Shown here piece by piece: positions 22,931 through 36,355 of a stretch of DNA of 64,000 nt. How positions within the stretch are numbered: the stretch's first letter is position 1; every line of letters begins with the position of its first letter. The DNA lies in NCBI RefSeq assembly GCF_030463535.1, contig NC_132894.1:31450625-31514624 (forward strand), read 5' to 3'. Source of the DNA: Salminus brasiliensis. Its lineage: Eukaryota > Chordata > Actinopteri > Characiformes > Bryconidae. The translations under genes were made by a program, and so were the position numbers. Under the pieces are notes generated by a model. That model worked only from the letters and a program-made list of their open reading frames with translations, did no database searches and was not told the DNA's origin.

Positions 22931-24789
22931 CGGCCCCTTGGATCAGACAAATGATCCAATCTAGCTAACAGACACAGAACAGAAATTTGACACATCAGTT
23001 ACATCATAATTTAAAACACCGTCCTCATTCCACAAGCCTAATAAACATACACACACACATTCAATAAAGTGTCGAAAAGTCTATTCAAAGGTTTTATACC
23101 TTTGAAGGCAATGCAGTTTTAGACTTCCCTACCCTGTTCCTATTTTTTTTCAGCACTCCCTGGACATGGGTAAGTACCAAAGACTCCCTATGTCCGTCCC
23201 TCGAGCTGGTGTTGTCATGGCAAATTAAGATCATCGGGGGGGGGGGGGGTGCTCTGCAGGACCTCACTCCGACCTTGAACACTTTCCCTCCAGAGTAACA
23301 AACGTGTGGCACTGAATCATCACAGCATTACTCAGCTGCTAGAGCTATGAATCAGACATGTCTGATGACTCAAAGGTTTTCCGTCCTAATCCGGGGAAAC
23401 CCCAGCTCTGAACACTTCAGTGTTTTCCTTTCCCAAACTCACCTGAAAAAGAGACCGATCTGGTCGGATTCTGTAGCAAACATACCATGGAGGCCTGACA
23501 GGTTTGATGAATTGTGCATTTAGCATTTGAGCTACAGATCTTACACATTATGCTAGACCTCTTAGCAACGGACAGATAGCTCAGAAAACGTTCGCAGCTG
23601 ATTTCAGTTCATTCGCACCATCAATGGTACGCACTATGAATACAGTGCTACTACATACTTAAAGGATTCAGTTTGAAGTGCAATGATGTGATACTGGGCC
23701 ATTGTCAAGAACCTGCCGATCTGAAAATGTACTGTCATATATTGCGTTTTTTTTTTATTTTTTTTAAATCAAATTTTACAAAAACTGTTGTAGTATAAAA
23801 AACAAACGTATGAAAAATATCTGAGCAAACAGTGGCATCTGAAGACTTAAACACAACGCAAAATGTATGACTGTCTATGTTTACATGGAAACTATTCATT
23901 AAAATTAACACAGTGTTTTGAGAAGTGATACAATATTGAAAACATAAAATTGCGATACTTCGATATATTGATATTTTCGTACACCCCTTTTTACAAAGGA
24001 CAAAGCAGGCCAATATTTCAATATTCACCATACCACACACTACCTGCGGCCATGGAGACTGCTGATCTCCTTTGGAATTATGCAAATGACTTGCATTGAA
24101 TTATGACAATTTCCTCATCATAGCCAGTTAGCATGATAGCTTAAAGATATACCTGTCCAAGCTACCTTAGAGCTCAGTCTATGCTGACTGCCTTTAGACG
24201 TAGACGCTCTTCTCCAGAAGTGCTTTCATATGTACTTAGGAAGCTTATCCTTAGTCTAGTACAAATACACCCACGTACAACCAGTTATACGCCCTACAGA
24301 TAAACTCACCGAAAAGCTCATTCTTCTTCACGTTAGCATTTAAGTTAACAACAGTTCCGAAGCAACTCTCAGCCTCCGGAATCTCAAAAGCAAGAAAGGA
24401 ATCGTTACCTTCGTTTTTTCCTTTTCTCAGGGAAGCAACACTTGTTTGTTTTGAGATCAAGTGGCTGAAGACTTCCCGAATTACAGCGTTCCATTCAGCA
24501 TTCAAGTTTTTCCACTTCCCTAAAGCGGCTTTCAAACCCTGCCATGGTGCCACACCTCAGTTCTACCACTGCTGAGACCTGCGCCACCATGTCAGCACAA
24601 CAGAGACAAGACCGACCAAACACAGGAGGTGCTTTCTGTTCACTTCTGTTTTTTATACTGGCACCCTGTGGAGAAGATGAAGTCCTAGAGGTCTGCACAA
24701 GTATGAAATTCAAGCCCGAGCCCGAACCCCAACCCCAACCCAACCCAATCAGAGACAGATTTTCAAGGAAATGGATTTATCACCTTAAA

Positions 24790-25240
24790 ATAAAGCTGCT
24801 GCACAATGTTCTTTAAGCAGTAACATAGAAGAACCCAAAGTAAAGGTTCTACAAAATGTTCTTTGAGCGACACCATTGAAGAACTCAAAATAAAGGTTCT
24901 ACAAAATGTCCTTTTTAGTGATACTACTGAAGAACCCAAAATAAAAGGTTCCACAAAATGCTCTTTAAGCGACACCATAGTAGAACCCAAAATAAAGGTT
25001 CTTCAAAATGTTCTTTGAGCGACACCATAGAAGAACCCAAAATAAGGGTTCTTCAAAATGTTCTTTAAGCGACACCATAGAAGAACCCAAAATAAAGGTT
25101 CTTCGAGCGACACCATAGAAGAACCCAAAATAAGGGTTCCACAAAATGTTTTTTTCACAATGTCTTAGAAGAACCACAAATAAAGGTTCTACAAAATGTT
25201 CTTTGAGCGACACCATTGAAGAACCCTGTTTGTAACACAG
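24790..25240. repeat. 50-bp tandem repeat of GGTTCT/AGAACC units
   Basis: Units of about 50 bp read AAGAACCCAAAATAAAGG, TTCTACAAAATGTTCTTTGA and GCGACACCATAG. At least eight copies are present, at about 24841, 24891, 24944, 24993, 25043, 25093 (shortened), 25130 and 25181. Single copies of the motif are scattered through the whole window, so the array looks like a local expansion of a dispersed element. Confidence 0.9.
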
Positions 25241-26571
25241 ACAGGTGCCTGTGCAGAACCTTGAAATTGGTAAAATTAATAATTCAGTTAATCAGTGCTA
25301 TTGTAACACGTGTAAAACTCCAGCCGTGTTTATTATCAGCGCATTTGTGTCAATCCAACCACACAGGGGACAGAACCCACCCTCCGCTGACCAGCTGCTA
25401 GCCACTCACTACTGCTGCTCTCTGCAGGAGGGCCTAACACACTTGGGATGAGCTTAAAGATCTGCTGCGACCTTTTCACCAACCCAACACATCCCCTAAA
25501 GATCATATTCCATCTGCACTGGGGCTGTGTATAGGCAAGGAGCTGCCAATACAGGGCTTACGATCCAACACAATGGGATGCATTGTGATATGGCTGCACG
25601 ATCCTGGGATAAAAATCTCACTGCATATGACAGACTTTGGTTTCTGGTATTTTTTCTTTATATTGCCATATATATTGCTATATAAAAAAGTTTTACAGGA
25701 ATTGTCGCTAGATTTAATCAGAAGTCAGGAAACATGTCATGATATTAATAACATATTATTATTAATATGGTAAAAAGACATAAGGAAAAAATTATATATA
25801 CTAATATATATACATACACACACACACACACAATATATATGTATTTTAAAAAGGGCGTCAGTAAGCTTCATGGTATTGGTGCTCTCTATTGCCGATACTG
25901 ATACTGTGTGTAAGTGCCAGCATCGGCGCTGATACCGATACGTATTTTTTATTATCAATAATGCATTTATTTTATTGGTTCTTCGCATTAGTGGAAACCC
26001 TTTAGAAGCTTCTATTACATACAGAACATTTTAGAACATTTTGAAAACCGTGGTTCTGGCCTTTGTCCCCCCACTGTTATAACTCAGGACCAACTGAACT
26101 AGTCAGCATTGCTTTGCATGCAGTAACCAATTAATAAAAAAATCTTAGAGACTGAAAAACAATCAAATAAGTTAAATGGACCAATAGAAATGCTCTAAAT
26201 GCCTTGGAATGAAGTCTTATTTTACACAAACTTCCATTCAAAGTTAAGGACGTTTTTGCCGTCTCCTGTAAAGTCACCATTCTGGAAAAACATGTTTTGT
26301 AACTGAACAGCGACGATATACTAATATTGACTCTAGAACGGGTAGAAATTGGCATTTTAAACTGCAGGCGGCTGCAACACAGGCTAGCTTACACAACCCC
26401 GCTCCTGTGAGTGCCCACATGGGGTCCAGTGAGTCGTTCCTACCCTATATTGTTCCTACGACTCATTGCCCCAGTTTTGCTTATCAAAAGTGAAGGGGGC
26501 CTCTGTCTTGCGCGAGCTAGATATCAAACAGGGGGAGATAGCGGGGGGAGGGAGAAGAGAGAGAGAGGGTT

Positions 26572-26574
<3 letters not shown>

Positions 26575-26627
<53 letters not shown>
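26575..26627. repeat. (GA)n microsatellite
   Basis: This is a perfect AG run of about 25 units preceded by interrupted GAGAGA. Confidence 0.93.
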
Positions 26628-26628
<1 letters not shown>

Positions 26629-26867
26629 GAAGGACAGGACAAGAAGAAAGTGAAAAGAGAGGGAATGCTGTGAGGGAGCACCGAGTTCACAATCAGGAAG
26701 AACTGAAATGCTCAACATTTAAGGGTGGCTCTGTATTCCACACAGCCCGGCTAGACTCACACAGCCCGAGTGTGTCGACTCACTCTAGGGAATTCTCTAC
26801 AGGCAGGGAAGTCTGGTGTGGATGTGGCAGAGCGTAAACCTTTGAAAGAGCTCACAAACTAGAACAC

Positions 26868-26927
26868 TATAAGTCCAAATATTTATGGACACCCCTTCTA
26901 ATGAATGCATGACACAGATGTGCAAAT

Positions 26928-26985
<58 letters not shown>

Positions 26986-27228
26986 CTTAGATAAACACAA
27001 CCTCACTGCTACCATGCTGCCTAATGCCAGGCCAGGCATGGGCTAGAGGGGTGTAAAGCCCCCCAGCATTGAGCTGTGGAGCAGTGGAAGACCAGTGTTC
27101 TCTGGAATGATGGTTGGTGCTCCATCCAGTACGTTTGGGATGAGTTGTTTTGGGGTTGGGGTGGGGTTTTGGGGATCAGATGGGGTGTACATCATCCAAC
27201 ATCCTGACCTGACTAATGGTCTTGTCGT
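26868..27228 (+). mobile_element. Non-autonomous Tc1-like element with (CA)n insertion
   Basis: The left end AAGTCCAAATATTTATGGAC starts the element, a (CA)n run occupies 26930-26985, and the body has CCTAATGCCAGGCCAGGC, AGCATTGAGCTGTGGAGCAG and GGTTGGTGCTCCATCCAGTA. The right end is replaced by a GGTTGCTATGG repeat at 27229. Confidence 0.75.
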
Positions 27229-27360
27229 ATCCCGGGTGGTTGCTATGGTGTTGCTAGGTATTTGCGATGATATCAAAGGTGGTTGCTGTGGTATTATGTG
27301 GTATAAGTGTTTGCTAGGTGGTTGGTAGACGGTTCACATGGCGCTGCTAGTTGGTTGCAA
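27229..27360. repeat. GGTTGCTATGG/GTTGCTAGG repeat
   Basis: Imperfect units such as GGGTGGTTGCTATGGTGTTG and CTAGGTGGTTGG are repeated. The reverse complement (CCATAGCAACCAACT) is present inside the inverted Tc1-like element at 28370-28530, in the same relative position after the Tc1 body. Confidence 0.75.
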
Positions 27361-28183
27361 TGCTACCCAAGCTGTGTGGGTTCTGTGCTCTAGCTGTTGC
27401 AGTGCCATAAACCAGCCAATCAGTGCAGAGCTCATTAAACTTCCACCATTAAAAAAAAGAATATTATATTATTGAGGTAAAATTACAAGGTGTGGACAGG
27501 TGTGTAAAACGTACAATATTTAATAAACGAATTCTACGGCATCTTTAAAGTTGCATGACATGACTGGCGGCCAATTCTGCGACTTCTATGAAAGACATGC
27601 TTTGTCTTATGAACCCAAATTGAATTACTGTCCATCCTGCTGTCTTTCACATGAGTGAGGGGAAATCACAGGCACATGGACACACGTCCATGTCCACACG
27701 TCCACAGACATTCACACACACCCTCCACAATGCTACACTTTTCACAGCTGCTAGATCCAGCAAGCCTCGTGAACAACTCACAGGTCAGCGACATCTGGGA
27801 TATTTCTATAAGCAGCTCTTTAATGGAACACTATTGAACAGCGTGTGCCCCCCCAAGTGAAGGCCGGATCACATTCCCGCATGTAAACGTGTGGACTGAT
27901 GGAAAAAAAAACATGAGCTAACCCCCTTCGCGCTAAAGTGGGGTTTCGCTTCCCTTCACAGTAGAAGGCTAATGGGACCACTTGCCAATTTTTTTTTTGG
28001 CGGTTATTGATCAAAGGACATAAATCAGGCCCAAGGCCGCTGCTCTGACACTCTGTACCCTGTACTGTAACACTCCCTGCGAAACGTCCTGGACGATTAG
28101 TTTGGTTGTCCTTGGCAACGCAGCGGGCCTCTTACTTTAATACGTTCAGAAATACGTCAAAAATGCAAATAAGGTTCATCTAC

Positions 28184-28820
28184 ACTATATGGACAAAAGT
28201 ATCTGGACACCTGCTCATTCATTATTTAGGGTTTATCCTGCTTTTGTTGGAGTCCCGGTCTCCAAAAGTCTTTGTAATACATTTTGGAGAGCATTGCTGT
28301 GCAGATTTGATTGCATTCAAGGACAAGAGTTAGTGAGGTTAGGAAGTTGGATGGTCACCCCACCACTTAGCAATACCATAGCAACCAACTCGCAACACTA
28401 TCAACCACATCAAGACAATGCCGTAGCAATCAACTATCAAAACATTCTCACTCCTCTAGCAACCACCTAACAAAACCATAGCAACTGTCTAGCAGCCAAT
28501 TAATAATACCATAGAAACCACCTGGGATATGACAAGGATGATGGTCATCCCAAAAGCATTGGATGGAGCACCAACAATCCAATCAGTTCCACTGCTCCAC
28601 AGCTCAATGCTGGGAGGAGGGGGGCAGGGCTTTATATCCCCTAACCTTCATGTTTATCTGCTCCAGAGAGTCCTAATCTATTGGCAGTAACTCTCTACAG
28701 GGACTAGGCAAGCTCAGTGTGTGTGTGTGTGCTTTTGCACATCTGTGTCAACACTGTGTGTAACGTAAAATAGCTGATCGCATTCATTACAAGGGGTGTC
28801 CACAAACATTTGGACACAGT
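28184..28820 (-). mobile_element. Tc1-like element with both ends, carrying GGTTGCTATGG repeat
   Basis: The left end is CACTATATGGACAAAAGTAT plus CTGGACACC. The right end is GGGGTGTCCACAAACATTTG plus GACACAGTG, an imperfect inverted copy. Inside, in inverted order, are the family words CTGCTCCACAGCTCAATGCT and GGATGGAGCACCAACAATCC, a (GT)n run near 28720, and a block of CCATAGCAACC units at 28370-28530. No transposase frame survives. Confidence 0.8.
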
Positions 28821-29520
28821 GCAGCTCTCCAGCTCTGTTGCTGCAGCTTTTCCACCAACTACTTCCAGCCGTTTTCTTCACTGCAGAGAAACAAATCTGC
28901 CTACTTTTCCCACAGGCCTTTGCGCTCCCCCACACAGAAAGAGACAATGCTGTGGGTGGGAAAGCATAAGTCTGGTGTGGAAGCTGCAGTCCGTCCTCTT
29001 CCGCTGGCACTCCACCACAGTGCTCACACCAAACACCACAACGTTTACAGCACCGGGCTTTCAGTGTACCGCTACCCTTCAACAGAGCAGGAAAACAGAA
29101 CCACATCCATCCCAGTAATGTGATCACTCCTGCTGACCCTTCGGATGGGCCTTTCTGATCAGGCACCAAAGATCTAATCTGAAACTGATCTGCCAGATAC
29201 TGTTCGTTGTCTCCTCTGCTTTGTCCACGTTCAGCAGCTTCAATTTCCAATAATCAAATCAGCATCAGATCATCACACAGTATCAGATGTACACAACAGA
29301 GCTCTCAGCCCACTGCAGACGTGCCCGCTAACCTGCCAGAATCACTCAAACACCCCCCCTTTAGATTAATACATTAGATCTCACACAGCTCAGCTGAGAT
29401 GCCTCAGACATTGGCCATTCATCAACTTGGGGCAGTGCGAACAGACTTCCCATTAAATCAGTCTATGAGGACATCAACTGCTCATACAGCAAGACACACT
29501 GACCGCCAGCCGTGAATACT
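28821..29520. other. tmem63b intronic sequence
   Basis: I see no recognised element here. Two modest open frames on opposite strands near 28714-29250 lack family similarity, and part of one overlaps the Tc1-like element. Confidence 0.4.
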
Positions 29521-29527
29521 GCCCAGT

Positions 29528-30460
29528 CAGAGAGAGAGAAGAAAAAAAAAAAAAAAAACAGAATAGAACTGTTTTTGTTATTGATGATATGTAAACGAGT
29601 TCTGTTCTCATTGGATACCCTATATTATGCCTCTTTCAAAGAGCATAAATGGACAGAAAAAGAAAGAAAATGGAAGGAACAAAAAGAAACAATAAATGAA
29701 CAAAGAAAGAAAGAAAACAAGAACGGGAAGGAGAAAAACAAAGAAGGATATGAGAAAATTAAAGACAAAGAACAAAGAAGAAAGCAAAAAAGAAGGAAAG
29801 GGGAAAATGATTTAAAAAAAACAAAGCAAAAGATCAAAGATAGAAAAAAAAAAAAAAAAAAAAGAAGGAAGTGAGAAAAAAAGACAAGACCAAACAAGAA
29901 AGTAAACAGGAAAGACAGGAAAACAGAGCAAAAAAAAAAAAAAAATCAAAGATCGGAAAAGAAAGAAAAAAAAAATTAAACAGAAATAAAGAAGAAAAGA
30001 ACACAAATAATAAACAAACAGAGAAAAGACAAAGAAAAGATCAAACACTAGAACTAGAAAGAAAGAGCAAACGAGAAAGAGAGAAAGAAAAACAGAGCAA
30101 TAAAGAAAAAATGAAAAGCTGCATTAAAGACAAAACAGAAAAAGAAAAGAAAAAAAAAAAAAAGAGAAAATGTGTCTTCGTCTCTCGCTGTCTCTCTCTC
30201 TCTCTCTGTCTCTCTCTGTCTGTGTCTGTGTCTCCGTCTCTCGCAGCCTCTCTCTCTCTCTGTCTATCTGTCTGTCTGTGTCTCCGTCTCTCGCGGTCTC
30301 TCTCTCTCTGCCTGTCTGTCTGTGTCTCCGTCTCTGTCTGTCTGTCTGTCTGTGTCTCCGTCTCTCGCTCTCAGTCTCTCGCTCTCAGTCTCTCGCTCTC
30401 AGTCTCTCGCTCTCAGTCTCAGTCTGTCTGTGTGTCTCCGTCTCTCGCGGTCTCTCTCTC

Positions 30461-30493
<33 letters not shown>

Positions 30494-30560
30494 GTGTGTC
30501 TCAGTCTCTCGCTCTCAGTCTCTCGCTCTCAGTCTCTCGCTCTCAGTCTCTCGCTCTCTG
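29528..30560. repeat. 1-kb purine-rich then pyrimidine-rich block
   Basis: About 640 bases of A/G-rich sequence (AAAGAAAGAAAA-type, with several A runs) end near 30178. They are followed without a gap by about 380 bases of C/T-rich sequence made of TCTCTCTCTG, TCTGTCTG and a 14-bp unit TCTCGCTCTCAGTC repeated near 30362-30420 and 30500-30556. Long Lys-rich and Ser/Leu-rich open frames across it are artefacts. Confidence 0.9.
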
Positions 30561-31479
30561 AATTGATCTGTTCTTCAGGAGTTCAGGAGAAACTAATGAA
30601 TGGGAAGAGCCCAGAAGAGCAGAAACGACTGAAACTGAGGCTCAAAGACACCTGAGCTGAGCTGAGCTGAGCTGAGCTCCAGTCTTCTGATCATCATCCT
30701 GAGCTTAGAAATCACACACAGCTCTTCAATGGAAAATGCAGTAAAGGTGGAACGTGGGGAATGTGATAAAGGACACACTGATCACGAGACCAAACCAGTG
30801 ACCTCACCGATCAGCACAGTTCTGCCAGAGACTCTGGACCACTGCTGGACATTGTTGGCCACTGCTGAAGCTCCTGAAAGCAGACACAAAGCTGCGTGTT
30901 GACTGTTCTACAGGAGAACACTACTGTACAGCACACATCACACCTCAGTCCCAGAGAGAAGCTGCTTGCGAACACCTGGCCTGATGCTTAGAGAACAATG
31001 AACAAAGGAGAGTGAATCAGGCCTGCAGCAGCAGCACTCTGTGGGTGGGACACGTGAGGAATTTCTCTATTGTATGTCACTGTTGTTGCTAATGTTTGCT
31101 GGCACTTCAAGGACCGAGGAGAACAGCTGCTTCCAAACATACGGCCTTTAAAAAAAGTTCTTTAAGGGTTCTTTAGTGAAGAGCAGAACTGTAGTTACTC
31201 AAAGACCCATCTGAACACTTAAACTGAGCTTTGCCTGGTAAAAATGTTCTTCAAATACAAGGAAAGACCTTGTTACATTAGCTAACAGCTGCCCAATGAG
31301 TCATGGTGGAGGTGGAGGACCATCCCAGCCAACCAGAGAGAGCGAGGCTAACTGTGCTTTCTGGGACTCCATGGCATCACCAGAGATCGAATCAGGCCAA
31401 CACTTAGTTTGTCAGCAGACTATCTTGCTGTATTTGGCGGCAATTTAGTAATATTAGTTTTAATAAGAGGCCCAGTCCC

Positions 31480-31570
31480 CGCCGAGGAAAAGCATCCCTA
31501 CAGCATGATGCTGCCACCACCATGTTTCACTGTTGGGATGGTGTTTGATAAGGAGTGTTAACCTTGGGCC
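31480..31570. mobile_element. Tc1-type transposase fragment
   Basis: AGCATGATGCTGCCACCACC followed by ATGTTTCACTGTTGGGATGG is a phrase typical of fish Tc1 elements, here in the plus direction. The surroundings are not recognisable. Confidence 0.5.
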
Positions 31571-32037
31571 ACTACAAAACTGGCCTTATCAATGTGCAAT
31601 ACCCTGTGGCCTATTATAAAGAACCTTGAAGGTTGTAATGAAATATAAGTGTGTGAAGTCATCCGTGTAGGCCTGAGGATCCTGAGGTTCCTTCTGTATT
31701 TGCAAGGATGGTTCCTGGACCTGTGAACGGCCTAACCCAGGGTCCGATTACGAATTCATTGTTCTTCTTTTATTACATTTCTATACATCGGAAAGCTATT
31801 TAGCTCACGTTTATGGTTCATGTTTACATCTGAAGATTGTCTCAAAGACCCCAGAGGCCTCTGGGCACTGTCTCCATGGGCCTCCACCCTTGGAGCAGCC
31901 TTAATCACAGAACTCTGTGGCTCCTTCAAAGTGATTGTTGGCCTCTTCAAGGCTTCCCTCACAGGCCTCCCTCTCCTTCTTGAGTGTTGAGCCTAATCTG
32001 CACACAATCGACCGGAAAAAGCTCCAGTCACAAGGGA

Positions 32038-32352
32038 ATACACTACATGTCCAAAAGTATCCAGACATTTCTTTTAATTATGGAGTTCAGCTACTTTACA
32101 GTGCACCCATTACTGACACAGGCATTTATTGTGGTAAAGCATTGCCAATATAATATGATGCTCTGGAGCAGCCTCACGTGAGTCTAAAGTCCCCACCATG
32201 GCCATTGCCATCAGGCTGAATCCAATTAAATCCTTACAGCAAAACCTAAAGCGAAAACAAGGGAAAGGAAAACAAACTCCTGATGAATACACTCGATTTC
32301 AAAAGCAACGTTGGAGGATCAGGTGTCCACAAACTTTTTAAGTATAGTGTAA
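32038..32352. mobile_element. Short Tc1-like element with both ends
   Basis: The left end is ACACTACATGTCCAAAAGTA and the right end CACAAACTTTTTAAGTATAG plus TGT; the ends are imperfect inverted copies of each other, about 310 bp apart. The interior includes ATTGCCAATATAATATGATG and a proline/lysine-poor open stretch without clear coding. A reversed relative lies near 46650-46876. Confidence 0.65.
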
Positions 32353-33339
32353 AACAGTGCAGTGTAAGTTAGTCCCCAGCTAGTGCACTAGAAAAACTCT
32401 GACAGACGTTGCACAGGCCACTGCACCAGGCCCTGACGCCATGCTGGGTTTTGTACAAAACTCTGCTGAGCTGCTGGTTATCTAAGGCTTGAGAAGCCGA
32501 GAGCTGATGAAGCAGCACTCGACTCGGATCTGAAACTTTTTTTTTGTTTGTTTTTGCATTTCCTCTTAAAACAGTTCAGATAAGCACTTAAGGCTAGGGC
32601 ACCAAGCTGATCCCCAATCAGTCTGAAAAGGCAATGCCTCACCGGATCAGTTATCTCAGCCAAACAGACCTGCTGCAGCCTGTCAGGGTCAGAAGGAGCA
32701 GCAACAGGCCAGAAGAAGAGAGAGAGACCACATGCTGCTCTAGTTCTGCCGGCAAGCCTGGAAACACTAAGCTGATAGCATGACGCTAGAAGACAGTTCG
32801 TGGATCATTTAGGCAAAACATCTGCATAGCAGGAGCTTAAAAACTGCAAGGGTGCATCAGGCGGAAGGTGTCTGGGCGAATGGGTCAATGTTGGAAGCAG
32901 TTATAATGAATTATTACATTCTCAAAAAATATTTTAATATTTTAATAAATGTAAAGATTAATTCATTAACAATGAAATACTTTCTGCAGAACAAGGCCCC
33001 ACTTAGGCCCAAGGCTAAGAGACCCTTCACAACAGTGAGAGCTCTGTTAGGTTAAGGCTCTCAAGCTTCTCCAAGCAGCTGCTGGGATGGCTGTCTAATC
33101 ACCTGTCCAGTGCAAGTCTCCCCAGCACCCCCGAGCTGTGACCTCTTAGCCCCTGAACTCACTCTTCCCAGATTCCTCTTCTAAGCCCAAGCCTAATCAA
33201 CAACACACTGCGGCCTTCGAAACAAATGGCGAACTTCTAGCTTTTCACTTTCATAAAGTAAACGGACACTCCACCGATTCAGAATGAACAAAATGAACCG
33301 GATTAGTGGTTAACTGCAGTGGTTCTGAGGAGTTGTGGT

Positions 33340-33640
33340 CCATTCCTAGCTCAAAACTTGGTCTTGGCCGTCTCAAAATGCTGAGTTTCTCCTGCTTTAA
33401 CCGGTGTCGTCCGGCATGGGCCACTTATAGGTAAGCTTCTGTTCACAGACATATCCTGACCCTCTCCTGAAGGACCTGCTGATACAATCCAGAATTCACA
33501 GGTCACTATTGATGATGACAAGTCGTCCTGGTTCCAAGGCAGCAAGACAGCACCATGCCATGATCCTACCACCCTCAAGCTTCATAGTGGGCATGAGGTT
33601 CTTATGCTGGAAAGCAGCATTAGGGTTTTTCCAGCATTTG
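33340..33640. mobile_element. Tc1-type transposase fragment
   Basis: The words CAAGGCAGCAAGACAGCACC and ATGCCATGATCCTACCACCC match the type of sequence seen at 31480. The translation is broken and no inverted ends were found. Confidence 0.45.
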
Positions 33641-34997
33641 GGTTTTTCCAGCATTTCCAGCACCCCCCCAACCCCCCAACCCCCCAAAAGGCCTCTGGAT
33701 TTCCATGTGAACTTAAAACTTGAAAGAGCTGCGGCAACCTCTCGACTAATGACTTTTAAAGTGCTTTATGATGGACAGACACTTCTATTGAAGAGCAGAA
33801 GTGGTGTTGAATTTACATAGACTTTACATCCCCAGAAAAGCTTGGAAAATGGTTTTCCATGATCCGGGTGCTGGGACTAAAAGCCCAAAACACATAACTA
33901 GGTTTGACCACAGAGGCTCAAGCACTTATATGATTTAAAAAACCCATTTCCGGGCTCAGTTAAATGTGAAGATTTTAATAAACAGCAAAAACGGATCAAT
34001 GCTAGCTCAGATTCTCCAAAGTGAACCACAAAAAAAAGGGCATGGAGATGGACAGCATTTGTGGACAGCATGAGAGTAATCAAGACGAAGCTCTCCTGCG
34101 GACCACTTCCCGCAGTCCAGTCAGTATTCAGTCATGCCAATTTGATAGAGTCGTAATGAAGTGAGTCTACAGCGGCCCCATAAAAGCTTTCCTCGGCCTG
34201 AATATAAAGAGACGGGGGCAAAATGATCAATATAGGCATATAGATTTTGCATGCATGTACAGCTTCCTGAGGCTCAAGTCAGCAACTTGAAATGGATTTG
34301 ATTAAAAGCTTTACTGGCGATCCGGCGAAACCATCTCTCAGCCGCGGCCTCCGAGCTCTGTTCATAGTCATTATTGTCAAATTACACACTCAAATGACTT
34401 AAAAGGGTCCCATATTCTAGCTTTAACTAGTATCCCCCCTCCCCCGGCTTATGACATTTACGTGTTTTTTTTCTTGTAGCAAAAACCTGACCAGGCTCTG
34501 ACCTCTCTGTACCCCTCGGCCAGTTTACGTAATGTTACTGTAGCTTTAAGACCGATCTATGTAAATGAGCTCTGTTCTGTTCTTATAGCTATTAGTGTGA
34601 CTAGCTGGAGTTAAACTGACTGTGTAATAGCTACATGTAAACATGCTGTTTTTGTGACTTCAGATAAGATTAAATAATACTCTGTACTGATTGGCTGTTT
34701 GATATTGCACCTTGTTGAAAACGCAGTACAGGCTGAAACACTCCTTATAACTTCAGTGTGAACAGGTGGGGCTGAACTGAGGCTGTAAGGCTGAATAGGC
34801 AGATATATGCGAATGTGCTGTTTTCTGTGACGTCACAAAATTTATATTAAATATGGACTGTTTTTGCAGCTTAGCGACTATATATACGCTGTAGGGACTT
34901 GGGATTGAACGCAACAATCTGCAAGTTCAACTCTTTTTACATACTAAAACTGTTTTTAAAAAGAAAACCTAATTTTCCATAATATGGTAATAGGAGA

Positions 34998-35476
34998 ACT
35001 TTAAAGGGGAACTTAACCACTTGAAAAAAATTATGAATATTTAAATAAATAAAATAATAAAACATGTAAACAGTCATTCAGAGGTGTTTTGATGTGGAAA
35101 AATCAGAAGCACATAAAATTATTCAATGAGAAATTATATGTCTGCAGTGATGATGGAAACCATCAGCCGAAAATGTGTGTGTGTGTGTGTATATATATAT
35201 TTTTTTTAAATTATTATTATTTCTTCCCCCTTTTTTCCACTATCTTTCTATTCTCAACATATAAAACTTCACCGGTCATTTTGGAGTGCAAACAAAACTG
35301 CTACATTTGCACTGTACACAAGCTGACCCCTAGTTCCAATGACCACCAGCGTAAAGAAGCCGACCCCCTTCTCTACAATGACCACTTTCCCACCAAAATC
35401 CCCCAGAATTACTTTCTTTACATCGCCTAACTGACGCCATCATTTTGAAAACTGGGTGAAACTCCCCTTTAAAGCG
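34998..35476. mobile_element. MITE-like element with AAAGGGGA ends
   Basis: The left side reads TTTAAAGGGGAACTTAACCA and the right side GGGTGAAACTCCCCTTTAAA, an inverted match. A related end (GTGAAATTCCCCTTTAAT) occurs alone near 10640. The interior includes a short (GT)n(AT)n run. Confidence 0.5.
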
Positions 35477-35899
35477 GGCTGAGGCCACAACCATTGCGGC
35501 TGACCACCAGTACACCCATTAACCCCATACACCCACACCCCCTCACTACACCTGTCAGCCACAGTGGCTCACAAACACACACCCTCACATGCCATCGTTT
35601 AAAAAAAAAAAAAAGGAAAAAAAGGGGGGGGGGACTGTCTCAAACAGTCGCTTTCTAACGTCTTGCATAGCATCCAGCCTTTTCCTCTGACTCTCTGGCC
35701 AGCTGTAGGTCTGATGCAGTGGCTCTCGGCGCTTGACCTCATTCCTCCAGGCCCATGACAACAGCAGTGGTGAAGGGAAGTGCATGCAGTCACGTATGGG
35801 CCGCCGAAAGGGTTCTTCTGTTTTAAGGACGTCCTCTCTCTGCTAATGTAACATGCTGAACGATTTACAGTATCCCCTTCCCACCTACCACCACCACCA

Positions 35900-35903
<4 letters not shown>

Positions 35904-35956
<53 letters not shown>
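35904..35956. repeat. (CA)n microsatellite
   Basis: This is a CA run of about 26 units, roughly 0.9 kb inside the inferred first intron of tmem63b. Confidence 0.93.
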
Positions 35957-35957
<1 letters not shown>

Positions 35958-36238
35958 CCGCTATGAGAGGATGGGAGGAAGTGTGTTTGTGTGTGTGTGG
36001 GACTGAGAGTTCATCCACTGGACTAAGCCTTACCACTGTAGCATTCATGGGGACTGTCCAGCACCACAGAATGGGGACAAGAGAGATCCCACACACCTAT
36101 AGATATAGTATATAGACACACACACACACTTCTTTATTTATTTATTTATGCATTATTATACTGTACACATGCATAAACTTAACATACACATTTTATAGCA
36201 TGTATTTAAAAGGTTTTTCTATATATGAAAGATAATAC

Positions 36239-36246
<8 letters not shown>

Positions 36247-36296
<50 letters not shown>

Positions 36297-36298
36297 CC

Positions 36299-36353
<55 letters not shown>

Positions 36354-36355
36354 TC

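Noticed and set aside
29512-30655. Lys/Glu-rich and Ser/Leu/Cys-rich open frames of 120-231 residues
   Set aside because: Composition follows directly from the purine-rich and pyrimidine-rich simple sequence.
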